Notes: generated by a model not told the origin, from the letters alone. A stretch of 64,000 bases of DNA from Rubrivivax sp. (GCA_020852865.1 JADYZZ010000072.1:1-64000); one strand, 5' to 3'; positions 37,663 through 47,285 are shown, counted from the stretch's first letter. Translations and numbers: made by a program.

Positions 37663-39945
37663 TCAGCCCGGTGTGGCCGTCGCGTCGGACCGGTGCGGCT
37701 CGAAGTCGGCGCAGTCGTGCTCGACCGCCAGCGCCGGGGCCAGCGGCCGCGCGAACAGGTAGCCCTGCACTTCGTCGCAGTGCAGTTGCGCCAGCAGGCG
37801 GTACTGCTGCGCCGTCTCCACCCCTTCGGCGAGCACCTTGAGCCCGAGCGCATGGCCCAGCGAGATGACGGCGCGGCAGACCTCGCGTCCGGCGTCGGTG
37901 CCGATGCCGAGCACGAAGCTGCGGTCGAGCTTGAGCAGGTCGAGCTCGAAGGCCTGCAGGCTGGCCATCGAGCTGTAGCCGGTGCCGAAGTCGTCGATCG
38001 CGATGCTCACGCCGAGCCGGCGCAACTGCCCCAGCACGTGACGCGCGAGCACCGGATCGCTCGCCAGCACCGACTCGGTCAGCTCGAGCTGCAGGCAATG
38101 CGCCGGCACGCCGGCATCGTGCAGCGCCTCCTGCACCGCCAGCACCCAGCCGGTGTCGCGCAACTGGATGGCCGAGACGTTGACCGCCACGCGATACCAG
38201 ATGCCGCGTGCCGAATGCCAGTCGCGCAGCTGCCGCAGCACGCCGCGCAGCACCCAGTTGCCGACTTCGACGATGAGCCCGGTGCGCTCCGCGATCGGGA
38301 TGAACAGGCCCGGCGCGACGGCGCCGCGCGTCGGATGATCCCAGCGCAGCAGCGCCTCGAATCCGGTCAGGCCGCCGTGGCGCGCGTCGAACTTGGGCTG
38401 ATAGACCAGATGCAGCCCGTCGGTCTCGAGCGCCTGCTCGAGATCCTGCGCCAGCGCCGCCTTTTCCAGCGCGCTTTGCGCCAGTGCGTGGCTGTACATC
38501 ACGACGCGGTGGCGACCGTCGTCCTTGGCCCGGTACATCGCGGTGTCGGCGAACTTGAGCAGTTCCTCGACGCTGGCGGCATGCGTCGGATAGGCGGCCG
38601 CGCCGACCGAGGCGCGCGGCCGGAAGTGCACGCCCATGACGTCGGTGGTCTCGTGCAGCCGCTCGAGCATGCGTTCGGCGAGCTCGCGCACCTGGGCGTC
38701 GGCACCCGGCACCGGCAGGATGACCATGAATTCGTCGCCGCCGAGCCGGAACACGAGGCCGCGGCCCGCGAAGATGGCGCGCAGGCGGGCGGCGACGATC
38801 TTCAGCAGCGCGTCGCCTTCGGTATGGCCGGCGCTGTCGTTCACCGCCTTGAAGTTGTCGAGATCGATGTACAGCAGTGCCAGCCGCTCGCCGGCGCGCC
38901 GGGCGCGCTCGAACTCGCGCTGCAGCAGCGCGTTCGCGCTGCGCCGGTTGGGCAGCCCGGTGAGCGCATCGACGGCCGCCAGCTGGCGCAGATAGGCCTC
39001 CTTGCGCGCGAAGCTGCGGATGGCGTAGCCGATGAGGAAGGACAGCAGGCCGAGCAGCACCGCCAGCACGCCGATGATGAGGTAGGTGGCCCAGAAGCGG
39101 CGCTTGGTGCCGGCGAGCGCCGATTCGACCGTCACGCCCACCGCCGCCTGCAGGCCGGGCTGGCTTTCGCGGCTCCAGGCCACCAGCAGGTCCTGCGACT
39201 CGTAGTCCGTCGGCAGCTCCAGCGCGATCTGCACCGAGTCGATGCGCCGGCGCTTCGGCTCGGCGTGCGAGACCGCACCGTCGCGGCCCTGCATGAGGTC
39301 GAGCCGGCCGGCGCCGCCGTCGAGCTCGACATGCAGCCAGCCGCCGTAGGGCCCGAGCGCGACGAGGACCGGTCTGAGCAGCTGCTGCAGGTCCACGAAG
39401 AAGACGACGACGGCGCCGCCGGCGATGCCGCGCACGAGCGGCACGCAGGTGCTGCCGTCGGCCATCCTGACGGGGTCGGCCCAGCGCAGACCCGATGGAC
39501 CCAGGTCGGCTGCGGGTGCGAAACCGCGCGCCAACGCTGCGAGCGCGGCCGGCGACGCGGCAATGAGCCGGCCCTGCGGCTCGAGCAAGGCGGCCAGCCG
39601 CACCGGCCCCGCGTCGTCGAACTGGCCGCGCAGATACTGCTCGACCGCGTGCGCGTCACCGGTCAGCCGGTACAGCTCGCCGCCGTGCGCCGCCACACGC
39701 AGGAGCTGCTCCTGGGCGCGCCCGACGGCGTACGCCAGCGCATAGGCGGAGTCGGCGGCGCCCGCAAACGCCTTCGAGAACTCGCCTTCGCGGCCCTCGT
39801 CGATGCGCCATTGCGCGAGCGCGCCGCCGACGACGAGGAAGCTCAGCCAGGTCAGGAAGACGCCGAGCGGCCCCCACCGAAACAAGGCGGGCGTCTCGAG
39901 GAACGACTCGCGTTCGAGGATGGCTTCCGAGGCAAGCGATGACAT
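37663..39945 (-). CDS. Membrane-anchored GGDEF-EAL cyclic-di-GMP protein
   Basis: 760 residues. Two membrane segments (about 30-48 and 285-312) enclose a periplasmic sensor region. The cytoplasmic part has an intact GGDEF (FRLGGDEFMVIL) and an EAL domain with its catalytic set: EALLRW, NVSAIQL, LELTES, AIDDFGTGYSSM, LKLDRSFV, AEGVET. Both cyclase and phosphodiesterase activity are therefore possible. The inhibitory RxxD site five residues before GGDEF is not present. Monocistronic. Confidence 0.93.
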   Translation of the reverse strand: MSSLASEAILERESFLETPALFRWGPLGVFLTWLSFLVVGGALAQWRIDEGREGEFSKAFAGAADSAYALAYAVGRAQEQLLRVAAHGGELYRLTGDAHAVEQYLRGQFDDAGPVRLAALLEPQGRLIAASPAALAALARGFAPAADLGPSGLRWADPVRMADGSTCVPLVRGIAGGAVVVFFVDLQQLLRPVLVALGPYGGWLHVELDGGAGRLDLMQGRDGAVSHAEPKRRRIDSVQIALELPTDYESQDLLVAWSRESQPGLQAAVGVTVESALAGTKRRFWATYLIIGVLAVLLGLLSFLIGYAIRSFARKEAYLRQLAAVDALTGLPNRRSANALLQREFERARRAGERLALLYIDLDNFKAVNDSAGHTEGDALLKIVAARLRAIFAGRGLVFRLGGDEFMVILPVPGADAQVRELAERMLERLHETTDVMGVHFRPRASVGAAAYPTHAASVEELLKFADTAMYRAKDDGRHRVVMYSHALAQSALEKAALAQDLEQALETDGLHLVYQPKFDARHGGLTGFEALLRWDHPTRGAVAPGLFIPIAERTGLIVEVGNWVLRGVLRQLRDWHSARGIWYRVAVNVSAIQLRDTGWVLAVQEALHDAGVPAHCLQLELTESVLASDPVLARHVLGQLRRLGVSIAIDDFGTGYSSMASLQAFELDLLKLDRSFVLGIGTDAGREVCRAVISLGHALGLKVLAEGVETAQQYRLLAQLHCDEVQGYLFARPLAPALAVEHDCADFEPHRSDATATPG

Positions 39946-40127
39946 GGCGCAGACGAATGCGGCAGCCCTTGCGGACCGGACACATGGCTGACCGCGTTAT
40001 CGGCGCCCGCGCCCGCACTCCGCAGTCCGGCCGTCGGCGCCGACGCAGCTCCCGTGCGGTGTTACCGCGCGCGGGCGCGCCGCACGTCAGCGGTTGGTCT
40101 TGTCTGCGGGAGCTGCGGCAGGGACGG

Positions 40128-40143
40128 CGCGCGGGCGCGCCGG
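40128..40143. terminator. GC-rich perfect hairpin after the redoxin gene
   Basis: GGCGCGCGGGCGCGCC just beyond the stop of the leftward redoxin gene forms a 7-bp GC stem. No T-run. A near copy lies at 40068-40083 in the same 199-bp spacer (39946-40144), which otherwise shows no gene. Confidence 0.35.
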
Positions 40144-40144
40144 G

Positions 40145-40627
40145 TCAGCCTTCGGCCAGCAGCCGCCCGAGTGCGGCGCCCAGGTCCAGGTCGTCCAGAT
40201 GCCCGAAGCGGCGCAGGCGTTCACGGCCCTGGCGGTCGATCAGGATCGCCGTGGGCGTGCCCTCCATCGCGTAGGCGCGCATCGTCATCGGGATGCCGCC
40301 CTGGCCGTCGGGGCGGTCCACGCCGATCGCGAAGCGCAGCCGGTTCTCGTGGATGTAGGCGGCCAGCGACACGGGCTGCATCGCGGCGTGATGCTCGAAC
40401 ACCGTGTGCAGGCCCACCACCGTGACCCCGGCGCGGCCGAAGCGCTCGTGCACCTGCTGCGCCTGCGGCGTGGCGCGCTGCACGCAGGCCGGGCAGAGCA
40501 TCTGGAACGCGTGCAGCAGCACGACCCGGCCGCGCAGGTCGGCCAGCGAGAGCGGCGCGCCGGTGTTGAACCATCGCTCGACGTCGAGTTCGGGCGCCGG
40601 AAGGGCTTGGGCTGCAGACCAGGACAT
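40145..40627 (-). CDS. Redoxin/TlpA-like thiol-disulphide protein
   Basis: 160 residues with a thioredoxin-like fold: DLRGRVVLLHAFQMLCPACVQRATPQAQ carries a CPAC redox motif, followed by VTVVGLHTVFEHH, IGVDRPDG and cis-Pro region MEGTPTAILIDRQGRERLRRFGH. No signal peptide is seen, so it is probably cytosolic. Family members reduce peroxides or disulphides; substrate unknown. Confidence 0.82.
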   Translation of the reverse strand: MSWSAAQALPAPELDVERWFNTGAPLSLADLRGRVVLLHAFQMLCPACVQRATPQAQQVHERFGRAGVTVVGLHTVFEHHAAMQPVSLAAYIHENRLRFAIGVDRPDGQGGIPMTMRAYAMEGTPTAILIDRQGRERLRRFGHLDDLDLGAALGRLLAEG

Positions 40628-40867
40628 GGGGCGATGGGTGGTGGCGGCGGGTGCGAGCCGCGCACGCGCGGCGCGCGCGACGCACAAGCGGCGCACGAAC
40701 CGCGCACGAGACGTGCATGGGCGCGGCACAGGCCGCACGCGATTATGTGCAGCCGTCCGGCGTCGCTGCGCAGCCCTTGCTCGAACACCCCGATCGGCCC
40801 AGGGGCCGTGCGCCCGCGCGACAATTCCGGACCATCGCGCCGACAAGGGCGGCGCAGGAGGCCAGAC

Positions 40868-41704
40868 GTGAAGGCAAGCCGGATCGAACGCGCACAGCGC
40901 CTGCGCGCACTGCATGATCGCCGCCGCGTGCTGCTGCTGCCCAACGCCTGGGATGCGGGCAGCGCGCGCGTGTTTGCCGACCTGGGCTTCGATGCCATCG
41001 CCACCACCAGCGGCGGCGTCGCCTGGTCGCTCGGCTATGCCGACGGCGAGCAGGCGCCGCTGGCCGAAGTGCTGGCCGCGGTGCGGCGCATGGTGCGCGT
41101 GACGCCGCTGCCGCTCACGGTGGACTTCGAAGCGGGCTACGGCGCCACGCCGGACGACGTGGCCGCCAGCGTGCAGGCGCTCATCGAGGCCGGCGCCGCC
41201 GGCATCAACCTCGAGGACGGACTGCGCCATGAGACGCTGCGCCCGCTCGACGATGCCGCGCAGCGCATCGCCGCGGCACGCGCGGCCGCACGCGCGGCCG
41301 GTGTGCCGATCTTCATCAACGCGCGCATCGATGCCTGGATCATCGGCGGCAGCGCCGACGAAGCCGAGCGCATCGAACAAGCGCTGCGCCGTGCACGCGC
41401 CTATCTCGACGCCGGCGCCGACGGTATCTATCCGATCGCGCTGGCCGAGCCGGAATCGATCGCGCGCCTGTGCGCGCTCGTCGAGGCGCCGGTCAACGTC
41501 GGCGCGCGCGCCGGCCTGCCCGACCTGGCCGAACTCGGCCGCCTGGGCGTGGCACGCGTGAGCACGGCCACGCGACTGGCGACGCTCGCGCTGGGCGCCG
41601 CGCGCGACGCGGCGCTGCGCCTGCGCAGCAGCGGCCGCTTCGAGGGCCTGGACGCGGCGTTCGGCTACCCCGAGCTGCAGCGGCTGTTCACGCCGCATTC
41701 GTGA
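40868..41704 (+). CDS. Isocitrate lyase/PEP mutase-superfamily protein
   Basis: 278 residues from GTG 40868. RRVLLLPNAWDAGSARVFADLGFDAIATTSGGVAWSLGYADGE and LPLTVDFEAGYG with GINLEDG are the superfamily's barrel motifs. The KKCGH catalytic loop of isocitrate lyase is absent, so it is one of the small carboxyphosphonoenolpyruvate mutase/oxaloacetate-hydrolase-like members of unknown substrate. An AhpD-like gene follows after 23 bp, probably in the same transcript. Confidence 0.85.
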   Translation: MKASRIERAQRLRALHDRRRVLLLPNAWDAGSARVFADLGFDAIATTSGGVAWSLGYADGEQAPLAEVLAAVRRMVRVTPLPLTVDFEAGYGATPDDVAASVQALIEAGAAGINLEDGLRHETLRPLDDAAQRIAAARAAARAAGVPIFINARIDAWIIGGSADEAERIEQALRRARAYLDAGADGIYPIALAEPESIARLCALVEAPVNVGARAGLPDLAELGRLGVARVSTATRLATLALGAARDAALRLRSSGRFEGLDAAFGYPELQRLFTPHS

Positions 41705-41727
41705 ACGCACCGACAAGGAGTGACCCG

Positions 41728-42198
41728 ATGGAACAACGACTGGACTACAGGACCGCCTCGCCCGAGGCGCTCGAGGCGATGCTGCGCGTGCAGATGCAGG
41801 TCAACCGCAGCGGGCTCGAGGAGTCGCTGCTCGAGCTGGTGAAGTCGCGTGCCTCGCAGATGAACGGCTGCGCCTGGTGCCTGGACATGCACACCAAGGA
41901 CGCGCGCGCCATGGGCGAGACCGAGCAGCGGCTGTACCTGCTGCCCGTCTGGCGCGAGGCGCCCTGCTACAGCGAGCGCGAGCGCGCCGCGCTGGCCTGG
42001 ACCGAGGCGCTGACCGACCTGGCGTCCATGCACGACGTTCCCGACGCGGTCTACGAGCAGGCGCGCCGCCACTTCGACGCCAAGGCGCTGGTCGACCTGA
42101 CCCTGGCCGTCATCACGATCAACGGCTGGAACCGGCTGAACGTGGCCTTCCGCACCAAGGTCGGCGACTACGTCAGCCCGCACGCGGGCAAGCACTGA
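41728..42198 (+). CDS. AhpD-like/carboxymuconolactone decarboxylase-family protein
   Basis: 156 residues with the alkylhydroperoxidase signature NGCAWCLDMHTKDARAMGETEQRLYLLPVWREAPCYSERERAALAWTEALT. The CxxC plus His arrangement supports peroxidase-type thiol chemistry rather than decarboxylation. AAGGAG lies 6 nt before ATG 41728. Confidence 0.9.
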   Translation: MEQRLDYRTASPEALEAMLRVQMQVNRSGLEESLLELVKSRASQMNGCAWCLDMHTKDARAMGETEQRLYLLPVWREAPCYSERERAALAWTEALTDLASMHDVPDAVYEQARRHFDAKALVDLTLAVITINGWNRLNVAFRTKVGDYVSPHAGKH

Positions 42199-42265
42199 CG
42201 CACCCGGCGCGCCGCGGCCTGCGGCGCTGCGCCCGGGCCCGGCGCGCCGGGCGATGCGCCCGGCC

Positions 42266-43321
42266 TCAGCGTCCCGGCTCGACGACCAGACGCACGATGC
42301 CGGTGTCCTTCTTCGCCAGCAGGCCGAGCGCGTCGTTCACGCCGGCCAGCGGAAAGACCCGCGTCACCGAGCGCGACAGGTCGAGCCGGCCGCGCGCCAC
42401 GAGCTGCAGCAAGTCGGCGATGTCGCGCTTGTCCATGCCGAACGAGCCGAGCACGGCCTGCTCGCGGCCGACGAAGGCGAGCAGCGGCGGCAGCGCCGGG
42501 CGCCCCGGCCCGACGCCCACCAGCACGGCGCGCCCGCCGGTGTCCAGGCAACGCAGCGTCAGCTCCACCGTCTCGGGGCGGCCGACGAACTCGAGCGCCA
42601 GGTCGACGCCGCGGCCGAACGCCGCGCGGATCGCACGAGCGGGCTGCGGCTGCTCGGCCGGGTCGATGGCCAGATCGGCGCCGAATTCGAGCGCGCGCGC
42701 ACGCGCCTGCGGCTGGGTGTCGATGGCGGCGATGTAGCCCGCGCCCATCATGCGCGCGAGCAGGATCGCGTGCGCGCCCAGTCCGCCGCAGCCGACCACT
42801 GCCACCGCCTCGCCGGCGCGCAGCGCGCCGCGCGAGCGCAGCGCGTGCAGCGGCGTCGACACGCCGTCGGTGACGATGGCCGCGGTGGCGAAGTCGACGC
42901 CGTCGGGGATCGCCACGGCACCATGCGCCGGCGCCACCATGCAGCGCGCCAGCGCCCCGTCCTGCGACATGCCGTAGGCCTGCGTCGCCTCGCACAAGGA
43001 TTCGCGCCCCTGGCGGCAGAAGCGGCACTGGCCGCAGATCGGCGACGGAAAGAGCGCCACGCGCTGACCGACGGTCAGACCGGCCACGCCCTCGCCCAGC
43101 CGCACGACGGTGCCCGCGGCCTCGTGGCCGAGCGTGATCGGCGTGCGCGCGACCGGGATGTCGCCCTCGACCGCCAGGTGGATGTCGGTGCCGCACAGGC
43201 CGCAGGCCGCCACTTCGAGCAGGATCTGGCCGGGGCCGGGCTGCGGCACCGCCACGCTCTCGATCACCAGCGGCTCGCCCGGCCGATGCAGCCGCGCGGC
43301 AAGCATGGTGGCGGCCATCAT
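42266..43321 (-). CDS. Zinc-dependent medium-chain alcohol dehydrogenase
   Basis: 351 residues. Catalytic zinc ligands in CGLCGTDIH and LGHEAAG, structural zinc Cys in CGQCRFCRQGRESLC, and NAD motif VAVVGCGGLGAHAILLA. Last gene of the leftward catabolic operon: its ATG overlaps the TetR stop by 4 bp. It may oxidise a hydroxy intermediate of the pathway (the thiol-ester enzymes are upstream). Confidence 0.9.
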   Translation of the reverse strand: MMAATMLAARLHRPGEPLVIESVAVPQPGPGQILLEVAACGLCGTDIHLAVEGDIPVARTPITLGHEAAGTVVRLGEGVAGLTVGQRVALFPSPICGQCRFCRQGRESLCEATQAYGMSQDGALARCMVAPAHGAVAIPDGVDFATAAIVTDGVSTPLHALRSRGALRAGEAVAVVGCGGLGAHAILLARMMGAGYIAAIDTQPQARARALEFGADLAIDPAEQPQPARAIRAAFGRGVDLALEFVGRPETVELTLRCLDTGGRAVLVGVGPGRPALPPLLAFVGREQAVLGSFGMDKRDIADLLQLVARGRLDLSRSVTRVFPLAGVNDALGLLAKKDTGIVRLVVEPGR

Positions 43322-44013
43322 GCCGCCGCGCGCGGCGGGCGCCGCGCGTCGGCGTGCGCGGACGCGCGCCGTGCCGGCCGTGCGGCCCGCTTCACGGGCG
43401 CGAAGCCGAACGCCCGCCGCACGACGTCGAAGACCTGATTGCGCGCCTGCAACTGCTCGCCGCGCCGTCCGTAACCGAGGTTGGTGCGCGAGGCCTCGGC
43501 GATCGTCAGGCCGAGGAACAGCGACCAGACGAGATCGGCGAGGATCGCCCCCGGCGTCGAGGCGTCGACGCGGCCGAGCAGCTCACGCAGGCGCCGGAAG
43601 TTCTCGCCCGAGCGGCGCGCGATCTCCTCCTTGACCTCGACCGAGACGTTCTCCAGCACCTGCGGCTGCGCCAGATAGGCCGAGATCACGTAGTAGTCGG
43701 GGTGCTCGCGGTAGACCTCCTCGTGGAACTGCCAGATCGCCTCGAGCACCTCGGGGGGCGTCAGTGCCTTGGCCGCCAGCGCCTCGAGCCCCTGCGCCCA
43801 GAACCCGATGCTCTCGAAGATGAGCGACAGCAGGATCTCGTCCTTGTTGCGGAAGTAGAAGAACAGCGTCGCCTCCGACAGCTCGCAGCGCTCGGCGATC
43901 TCCTTGGTGGTCGTGCCGCGCAGGCCCTGGGCGAGCAGCACGTCGCGCGCCGCGTCCAGGATCTCGCCGCGGCGCGCCTCGCGCTCGCGTTTGCGTCGTT
44001 CGCTCACGCCCAT
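43318..44013 (-). CDS. TetR-family transcriptional regulator
   Basis: 231 residues. Helix-turn-helix TTTKEIAERCELSEATLFFYFRNKDEIL near the N-terminus; the C-terminal ligand domain resembles acyl-CoA-responsive TetR proteins in fold only. It lies inside the operon of acyl-CoA enzymes, 9 bp after the first acyl-CoA dehydrogenase gene, and probably represses the locus until an acyl-CoA ligand binds. Candidate operators lie at 49256-49287 and 61402-61433. Confidence 0.88.
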   Translation of the reverse strand: MGVSERRKREREARRGEILDAARDVLLAQGLRGTTTKEIAERCELSEATLFFYFRNKDEILLSLIFESIGFWAQGLEALAAKALTPPEVLEAIWQFHEEVYREHPDYYVISAYLAQPQVLENVSVEVKEEIARRSGENFRRLRELLGRVDASTPGAILADLVWSLFLGLTIAEASRTNLGYGRRGEQLQARNQVFDVVRRAFGFAPVKRAARPARRASAHADARRPPRAAA

Positions 44014-44022
44014 GTTTCCGCC

Positions 44023-45168
44023 TTACCGTGCCAGGTGTCTGAAGATCGTCTCGCGCTGGATTTCGCTCGTGCCTTCGCCGATCTCGAAGACCTTGCAGTC
44101 GCGATAGAAGCGTTGTGCGGCGCTCTCGCGCATGTAGCCTTGCGCGCCGCACAGGTGCAGCGCGCGCTCGCAGACATGGGTGCAGGTCTCGGTCGCGAAG
44201 AGCTTGGCCATCGAAGCGGCGCAATCGTAATCGCTGCCGGCATCGACGAGCCGCGCCGCGCGCAGCGTGAGCCGCCAGGCCGCTTCGAGCCGCGTGGCCA
44301 TGTCGGCGAGCGTGAAGCGCACGAACTGGTGGCCGGTGATCGCCGCGTCGCCCTGCATGCGCTGGCTGCAGTAGCGCAGCGCCTCCTCGAGCGCCGCGCG
44401 CCCGAGCCCCACGCCCTGCGCGGCCGAGGCCACGCGCCCGAGCGAGAGCACCTTCAGCGCCTCGACGAAGCCGAGGTGCTCGCTGCCCAGCCGCTGGTCC
44501 GCCGGCACGCGCGCGCCCCCGAAGACGATCTCGGCCATCTCGGAGGCGCCCATGCCGAGCTTCTTCAAGGGCGCGCTGACGCGCACGCCGGGCGTGTCGC
44601 GTTCGACGACGAACAGCGACATGCCCTTCAGGCCGCGCCCCGGTGCCGTCTGCGCGACGATCACCATGAAGTCGGCGAACGGCGAGTTCGTGATGTAGAG
44701 CTTGGCGCCGTCGAGCACGTAGTCCTCGCCTTCGCGCCGCGCCCGCGTCTGCACGCGGCTGATGTCGGCCCCGGCGCCGGCCTCGGCATAGCCCCAGCAG
44801 CCGATGCGCCGGCCGGCCAGCGCGTCGGGCAGCCAGCGCGCCTTCTGTGCGGCGCTGCCGAGGTGGAGGATGGCCGACGCGGCCAGCGCGCTGTGCACGT
44901 ACAGGCCGAGCGCGACCGCGGCCGAGCCGCGCGTGAGCTCGGCGCACAGCAGCGCGAAGAGTGCCGCGCCGCCGCCGCTGCCGCCCAGCTCCTCGGGAAA
45001 CCCGACCCCGAGCCAGCCCAGTGCGGCGGCCTCGCCGAACAGCTCGCGCGGGTAGCGCTCGTCCAGGTCCCAGCGCGTGGCGTGCGGGGCGATGCGCCGG
45101 GCCACGAAGGCGCGCACGCTGTCGCGAAAAGCGATCTCGTCTTCACTCAGGCCGTCGTCGCTCAGCAT
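44023..45168 (-). CDS. Acyl-CoA dehydrogenase (first of two)
   Basis: 381 residues, typical length. FAD-binding GYAEAGAGADISRVQT and YITNSPFADFMVIVAQ, and the C-terminal VFEIGEGTSEIQRETIF holding the Glu of the EGT(S) catalytic position. It introduces an alpha-beta double bond into an acyl-CoA and passes electrons to ETF. Part of the compact leftward operon (36 bp to the upstream hydratase). Confidence 0.92.
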   Translation of the reverse strand: MLSDDGLSEDEIAFRDSVRAFVARRIAPHATRWDLDERYPRELFGEAAALGWLGVGFPEELGGSGGGAALFALLCAELTRGSAAVALGLYVHSALAASAILHLGSAAQKARWLPDALAGRRIGCWGYAEAGAGADISRVQTRARREGEDYVLDGAKLYITNSPFADFMVIVAQTAPGRGLKGMSLFVVERDTPGVRVSAPLKKLGMGASEMAEIVFGGARVPADQRLGSEHLGFVEALKVLSLGRVASAAQGVGLGRAALEEALRYCSQRMQGDAAITGHQFVRFTLADMATRLEAAWRLTLRAARLVDAGSDYDCAASMAKLFATETCTHVCERALHLCGAQGYMRESAAQRFYRDCKVFEIGEGTSEIQRETIFRHLAR

Positions 45169-45204
45169 GCGCGCTCCTCGTCTTCGCCCGGATCCACCAC
45201 GAAG

Positions 45205-45984
45205 TCAGACGCCGCGGAACACCGGCGGGCGGCGCTCGCGGAACGCGGCCACGCCTTCGCGGTGGTCGGCGCTCTGCAGGCATTGCACCTGCGCGAAGAT
45301 CTCGTAGTCGAACTCGGCTTGCATGTCGCGGTCGAGCGAGCGCCGGATCGCCGCCTTGGTAAAGGCGGTGGTGCGCGGCGCGAAGGCGGCGAGCTTGTCG
45401 GCGAGTGCGTCGACGGCCGCATCGAGCTCGGCGTCGGGCACGGTCTGCGTCACCAGCCCGATCGCCTGCGCCTCGGGCGCTTGGACCACGCGCGCCGTCA
45501 TCATCATCTCGGTGGCGCGGCCCAGGCCCACCAGGCGCGGCAGGAAGTAGCCGGCCGACATGTCGCAGCCGGCCAGCGCCAGCTTGACGAAGGGCGCGCA
45601 CATCCGCGCCGACTGCGCGGCGACGCGAAAGTCGCAGGCGATCGCCAGCCCCAGCCCGCCGCCGAAGACGTTGCCGTGCAGGCGCGCGATCACCGGCTTG
45701 CCGATGCGCGCGATGGCGCGGATCGGGTCGAGGTAGTGGTCGACGGTGCGCTCCCAGTCGTCGGGCGTGCGGTCGATCATCTGGCCGATGTCGGCGCCGG
45801 CGCAGAACGAGGCCCCGGCGCCGGCGAGCACGATCGCGCGCACCTCGGCGTCGCGCTCCGCGCGCTCCAGCGCCTCGGTCAGCGCGTCCAGCAGCACGAC
45901 GTCGATGGCGTTGAGCTTGTCGGGGCGGTTCAGCGTCAGGCGCAGCACCGCGCCGCGGCGCTCGGCGAGCAGTGTGTCGGTCAT
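45205..45984 (-). CDS. Enoyl-CoA hydratase/isomerase (first of two)
   Basis: 259 residues of the crotonase fold: LTLNRPDKLNAID, oxyanion-hole segments AGASFCAGADIGQM and HGNVFGGGLGLAIACDFRVA, but the usual catalytic Glu region reads FVKLALAGCDMSAGYFLPRLVG, with Asp. It overlaps the upstream thioesterase gene by 4 bp (ATGA). Substrate: an enoyl-CoA of the pathway. Confidence 0.88.
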   Translation of the reverse strand: MTDTLLAERRGAVLRLTLNRPDKLNAIDVVLLDALTEALERAERDAEVRAIVLAGAGASFCAGADIGQMIDRTPDDWERTVDHYLDPIRAIARIGKPVIARLHGNVFGGGLGLAIACDFRVAAQSARMCAPFVKLALAGCDMSAGYFLPRLVGLGRATEMMMTARVVQAPEAQAIGLVTQTVPDAELDAAVDALADKLAAFAPRTTAFTKAAIRRSLDRDMQAEFDYEIFAQVQCLQSADHREGVAAFRERRPPVFRGV

Positions 45985-46421
45985 GTCTTCCTCCTGCGGA
46001 TCGCGTAGTCGAAGCGGCCTTCGAGCACCGGCTCGCCCTGCGGGTCGCGCACCGTCACGTCGACCGCGAGCGCGCCGCGACCGCTGGCGGCGAACTCGTC
46101 GTGCAGCGCGCCGGCGTCGGTGGTCGCGGCCAGCCGCGCCTCGGCCGCGAGCGTGCCCTGCGCGCGGCGCGTGTAGCGCAGCTGCGCCGCGGCCAGCAGG
46201 ATGAAGCCACCCCAAGGCGCGGCCAGCTGATCAGCGGCGACGCCGGCCGCGGTCTCGGCCAGCGTGTAGATCGCGCCAGCGTGCGCGGTGCCGGCGTAGT
46301 TGTGCAGCTCGGTGCGGTCGTCCTGCGCGACGACGACGCGGCCCGGCTCCTGGTGCTCGATGCGCTGCCGGTGCCAGGCGATGTAGGCGATCGAGTCGAG
46401 GACGGCCTGCGTGCCGCTCAC
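45981..46421 (-). CDS. PaaI-like hotdog thioesterase
   Basis: 146 residues from GTG 46421 (the GTGA overlaps the amidohydrolase stop). The hotdog core reads RTELHNYAGTAHAGAIYTLAETAAGVAADQL (HAGAIYTLAE) and LRYTRRAQGTLAAEARL, as in PaaI/YiiD-type thioesterases that hydrolyse stalled acyl-CoA. Start and stop overlap both neighbours, so it is embedded in the operon. Confidence 0.82.
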   Translation of the reverse strand: MSGTQAVLDSIAYIAWHRQRIEHQEPGRVVVAQDDRTELHNYAGTAHAGAIYTLAETAAGVAADQLAAPWGGFILLAAAQLRYTRRAQGTLAAEARLAATTDAGALHDEFAASGRGALAVDVTVRDPQGEPVLEGRFDYAIRRRKT

Positions 46422-47272
46422 AGCTCGAGCCTCAGCGCCCGCAGCAGGTTGTCGCGCACGATCTTGCGGTAGACCTTGTCGTCGACGCCGAGCGCCTCGA
46501 GTTCGCCGAGCGTGCGGTCGAAGCCGAGCAGCGGGTAGTCGGTGGCCCAGATCACCTTGTCCTGGCCCCAGCCCTTGGCGAACTCGACGAGCGAGGCCGG
46601 CCACTGGCGCGGCCCGCGCGCCGAGGTCTCCAGGTACACGTTCGGATGCTTCCACGCCAGCACCATCATCTCCTCGTGCCAGGGCTGGCCGACGTGACAG
46701 CCGAGGATCGAGAGATCCGGAAACGACAGCGCCACCTCGTCGAGGTAGATCGGCCGCCCGCATTCGGAGGGCAGCAGCGGCCCGGTGTGGCCGACCTGGA
46801 TCGCGACCGCAGCGCCCAGTTCGCTGCAGCGCATGTACACGGGCCAGTAGTGCTTGTCGTTGGGCGGCAGGCCGGTCATGCCGTCGCCGTACATGTACGG
46901 CTCCAGGCGCAGGCAGCGCAGCCCCAGATCCTTGACGAGGTAGTCGACCTCGCGCACGACCTGCATGGGCTTTTGCATGACGTTGACGGTGCCCGCGCCG
47001 ATGAAACGGTCGGGCCGCTCGCGCACCATGCGCGCGACCTCCTCGTTGCCGAGCACCCACTGGCCGCCGTAGAAGAAGGCCGACAGCACGATGCGGTCGA
47101 CGCCGGCGGCGTCCATCTCGGCCAGCATGGCCTCCACCGTGCCGCCTTCGAACATGTTCGGCGGGCACTTGTACTTGCGGAAGATGTGCAGGAACTCGGG
47201 CGGCCACTTCTTCGCCCCTTCGGGCGAGATGTAGGTCGCCCAGGCGTCGATCGCGATCTTGGGTCTGGCCAT
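46418..47272 (-). CDS. Amidohydrolase-2-family protein
   Basis: 284 residues with the ACMSD-like barrel: RIVLSAFFYGGQWVLGNEEVARMV, AVAIQVGHTGPLLPS, ILGCHVGQPWHEEMM and VIWATDYPLLGFDRTL. Metal-site His and Asp are visible in QVGHTG, GCHVG and ATDYP, but the N-terminal HxH reads DAWATYI, so one metal-binding pair is missing. Members are decarboxylases or hydrolases of ring-cleavage products. Its role in the operon is open. Confidence 0.8.
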   Translation of the reverse strand: MARPKIAIDAWATYISPEGAKKWPPEFLHIFRKYKCPPNMFEGGTVEAMLAEMDAAGVDRIVLSAFFYGGQWVLGNEEVARMVRERPDRFIGAGTVNVMQKPMQVVREVDYLVKDLGLRCLRLEPYMYGDGMTGLPPNDKHYWPVYMRCSELGAAVAIQVGHTGPLLPSECGRPIYLDEVALSFPDLSILGCHVGQPWHEEMMVLAWKHPNVYLETSARGPRQWPASLVEFAKGWGQDKVIWATDYPLLGFDRTLGELEALGVDDKVYRKIVRDNLLRALRLEL

Positions 47273-47285
47273 GGTGCTTGGCTCC

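Noticed and set aside
39946..40144. A tRNA or small RNA in the GC-rich spacer.
   Set aside because: No TpsiC-like or acceptor-stem pairing was found; only short GC hairpins are visible.
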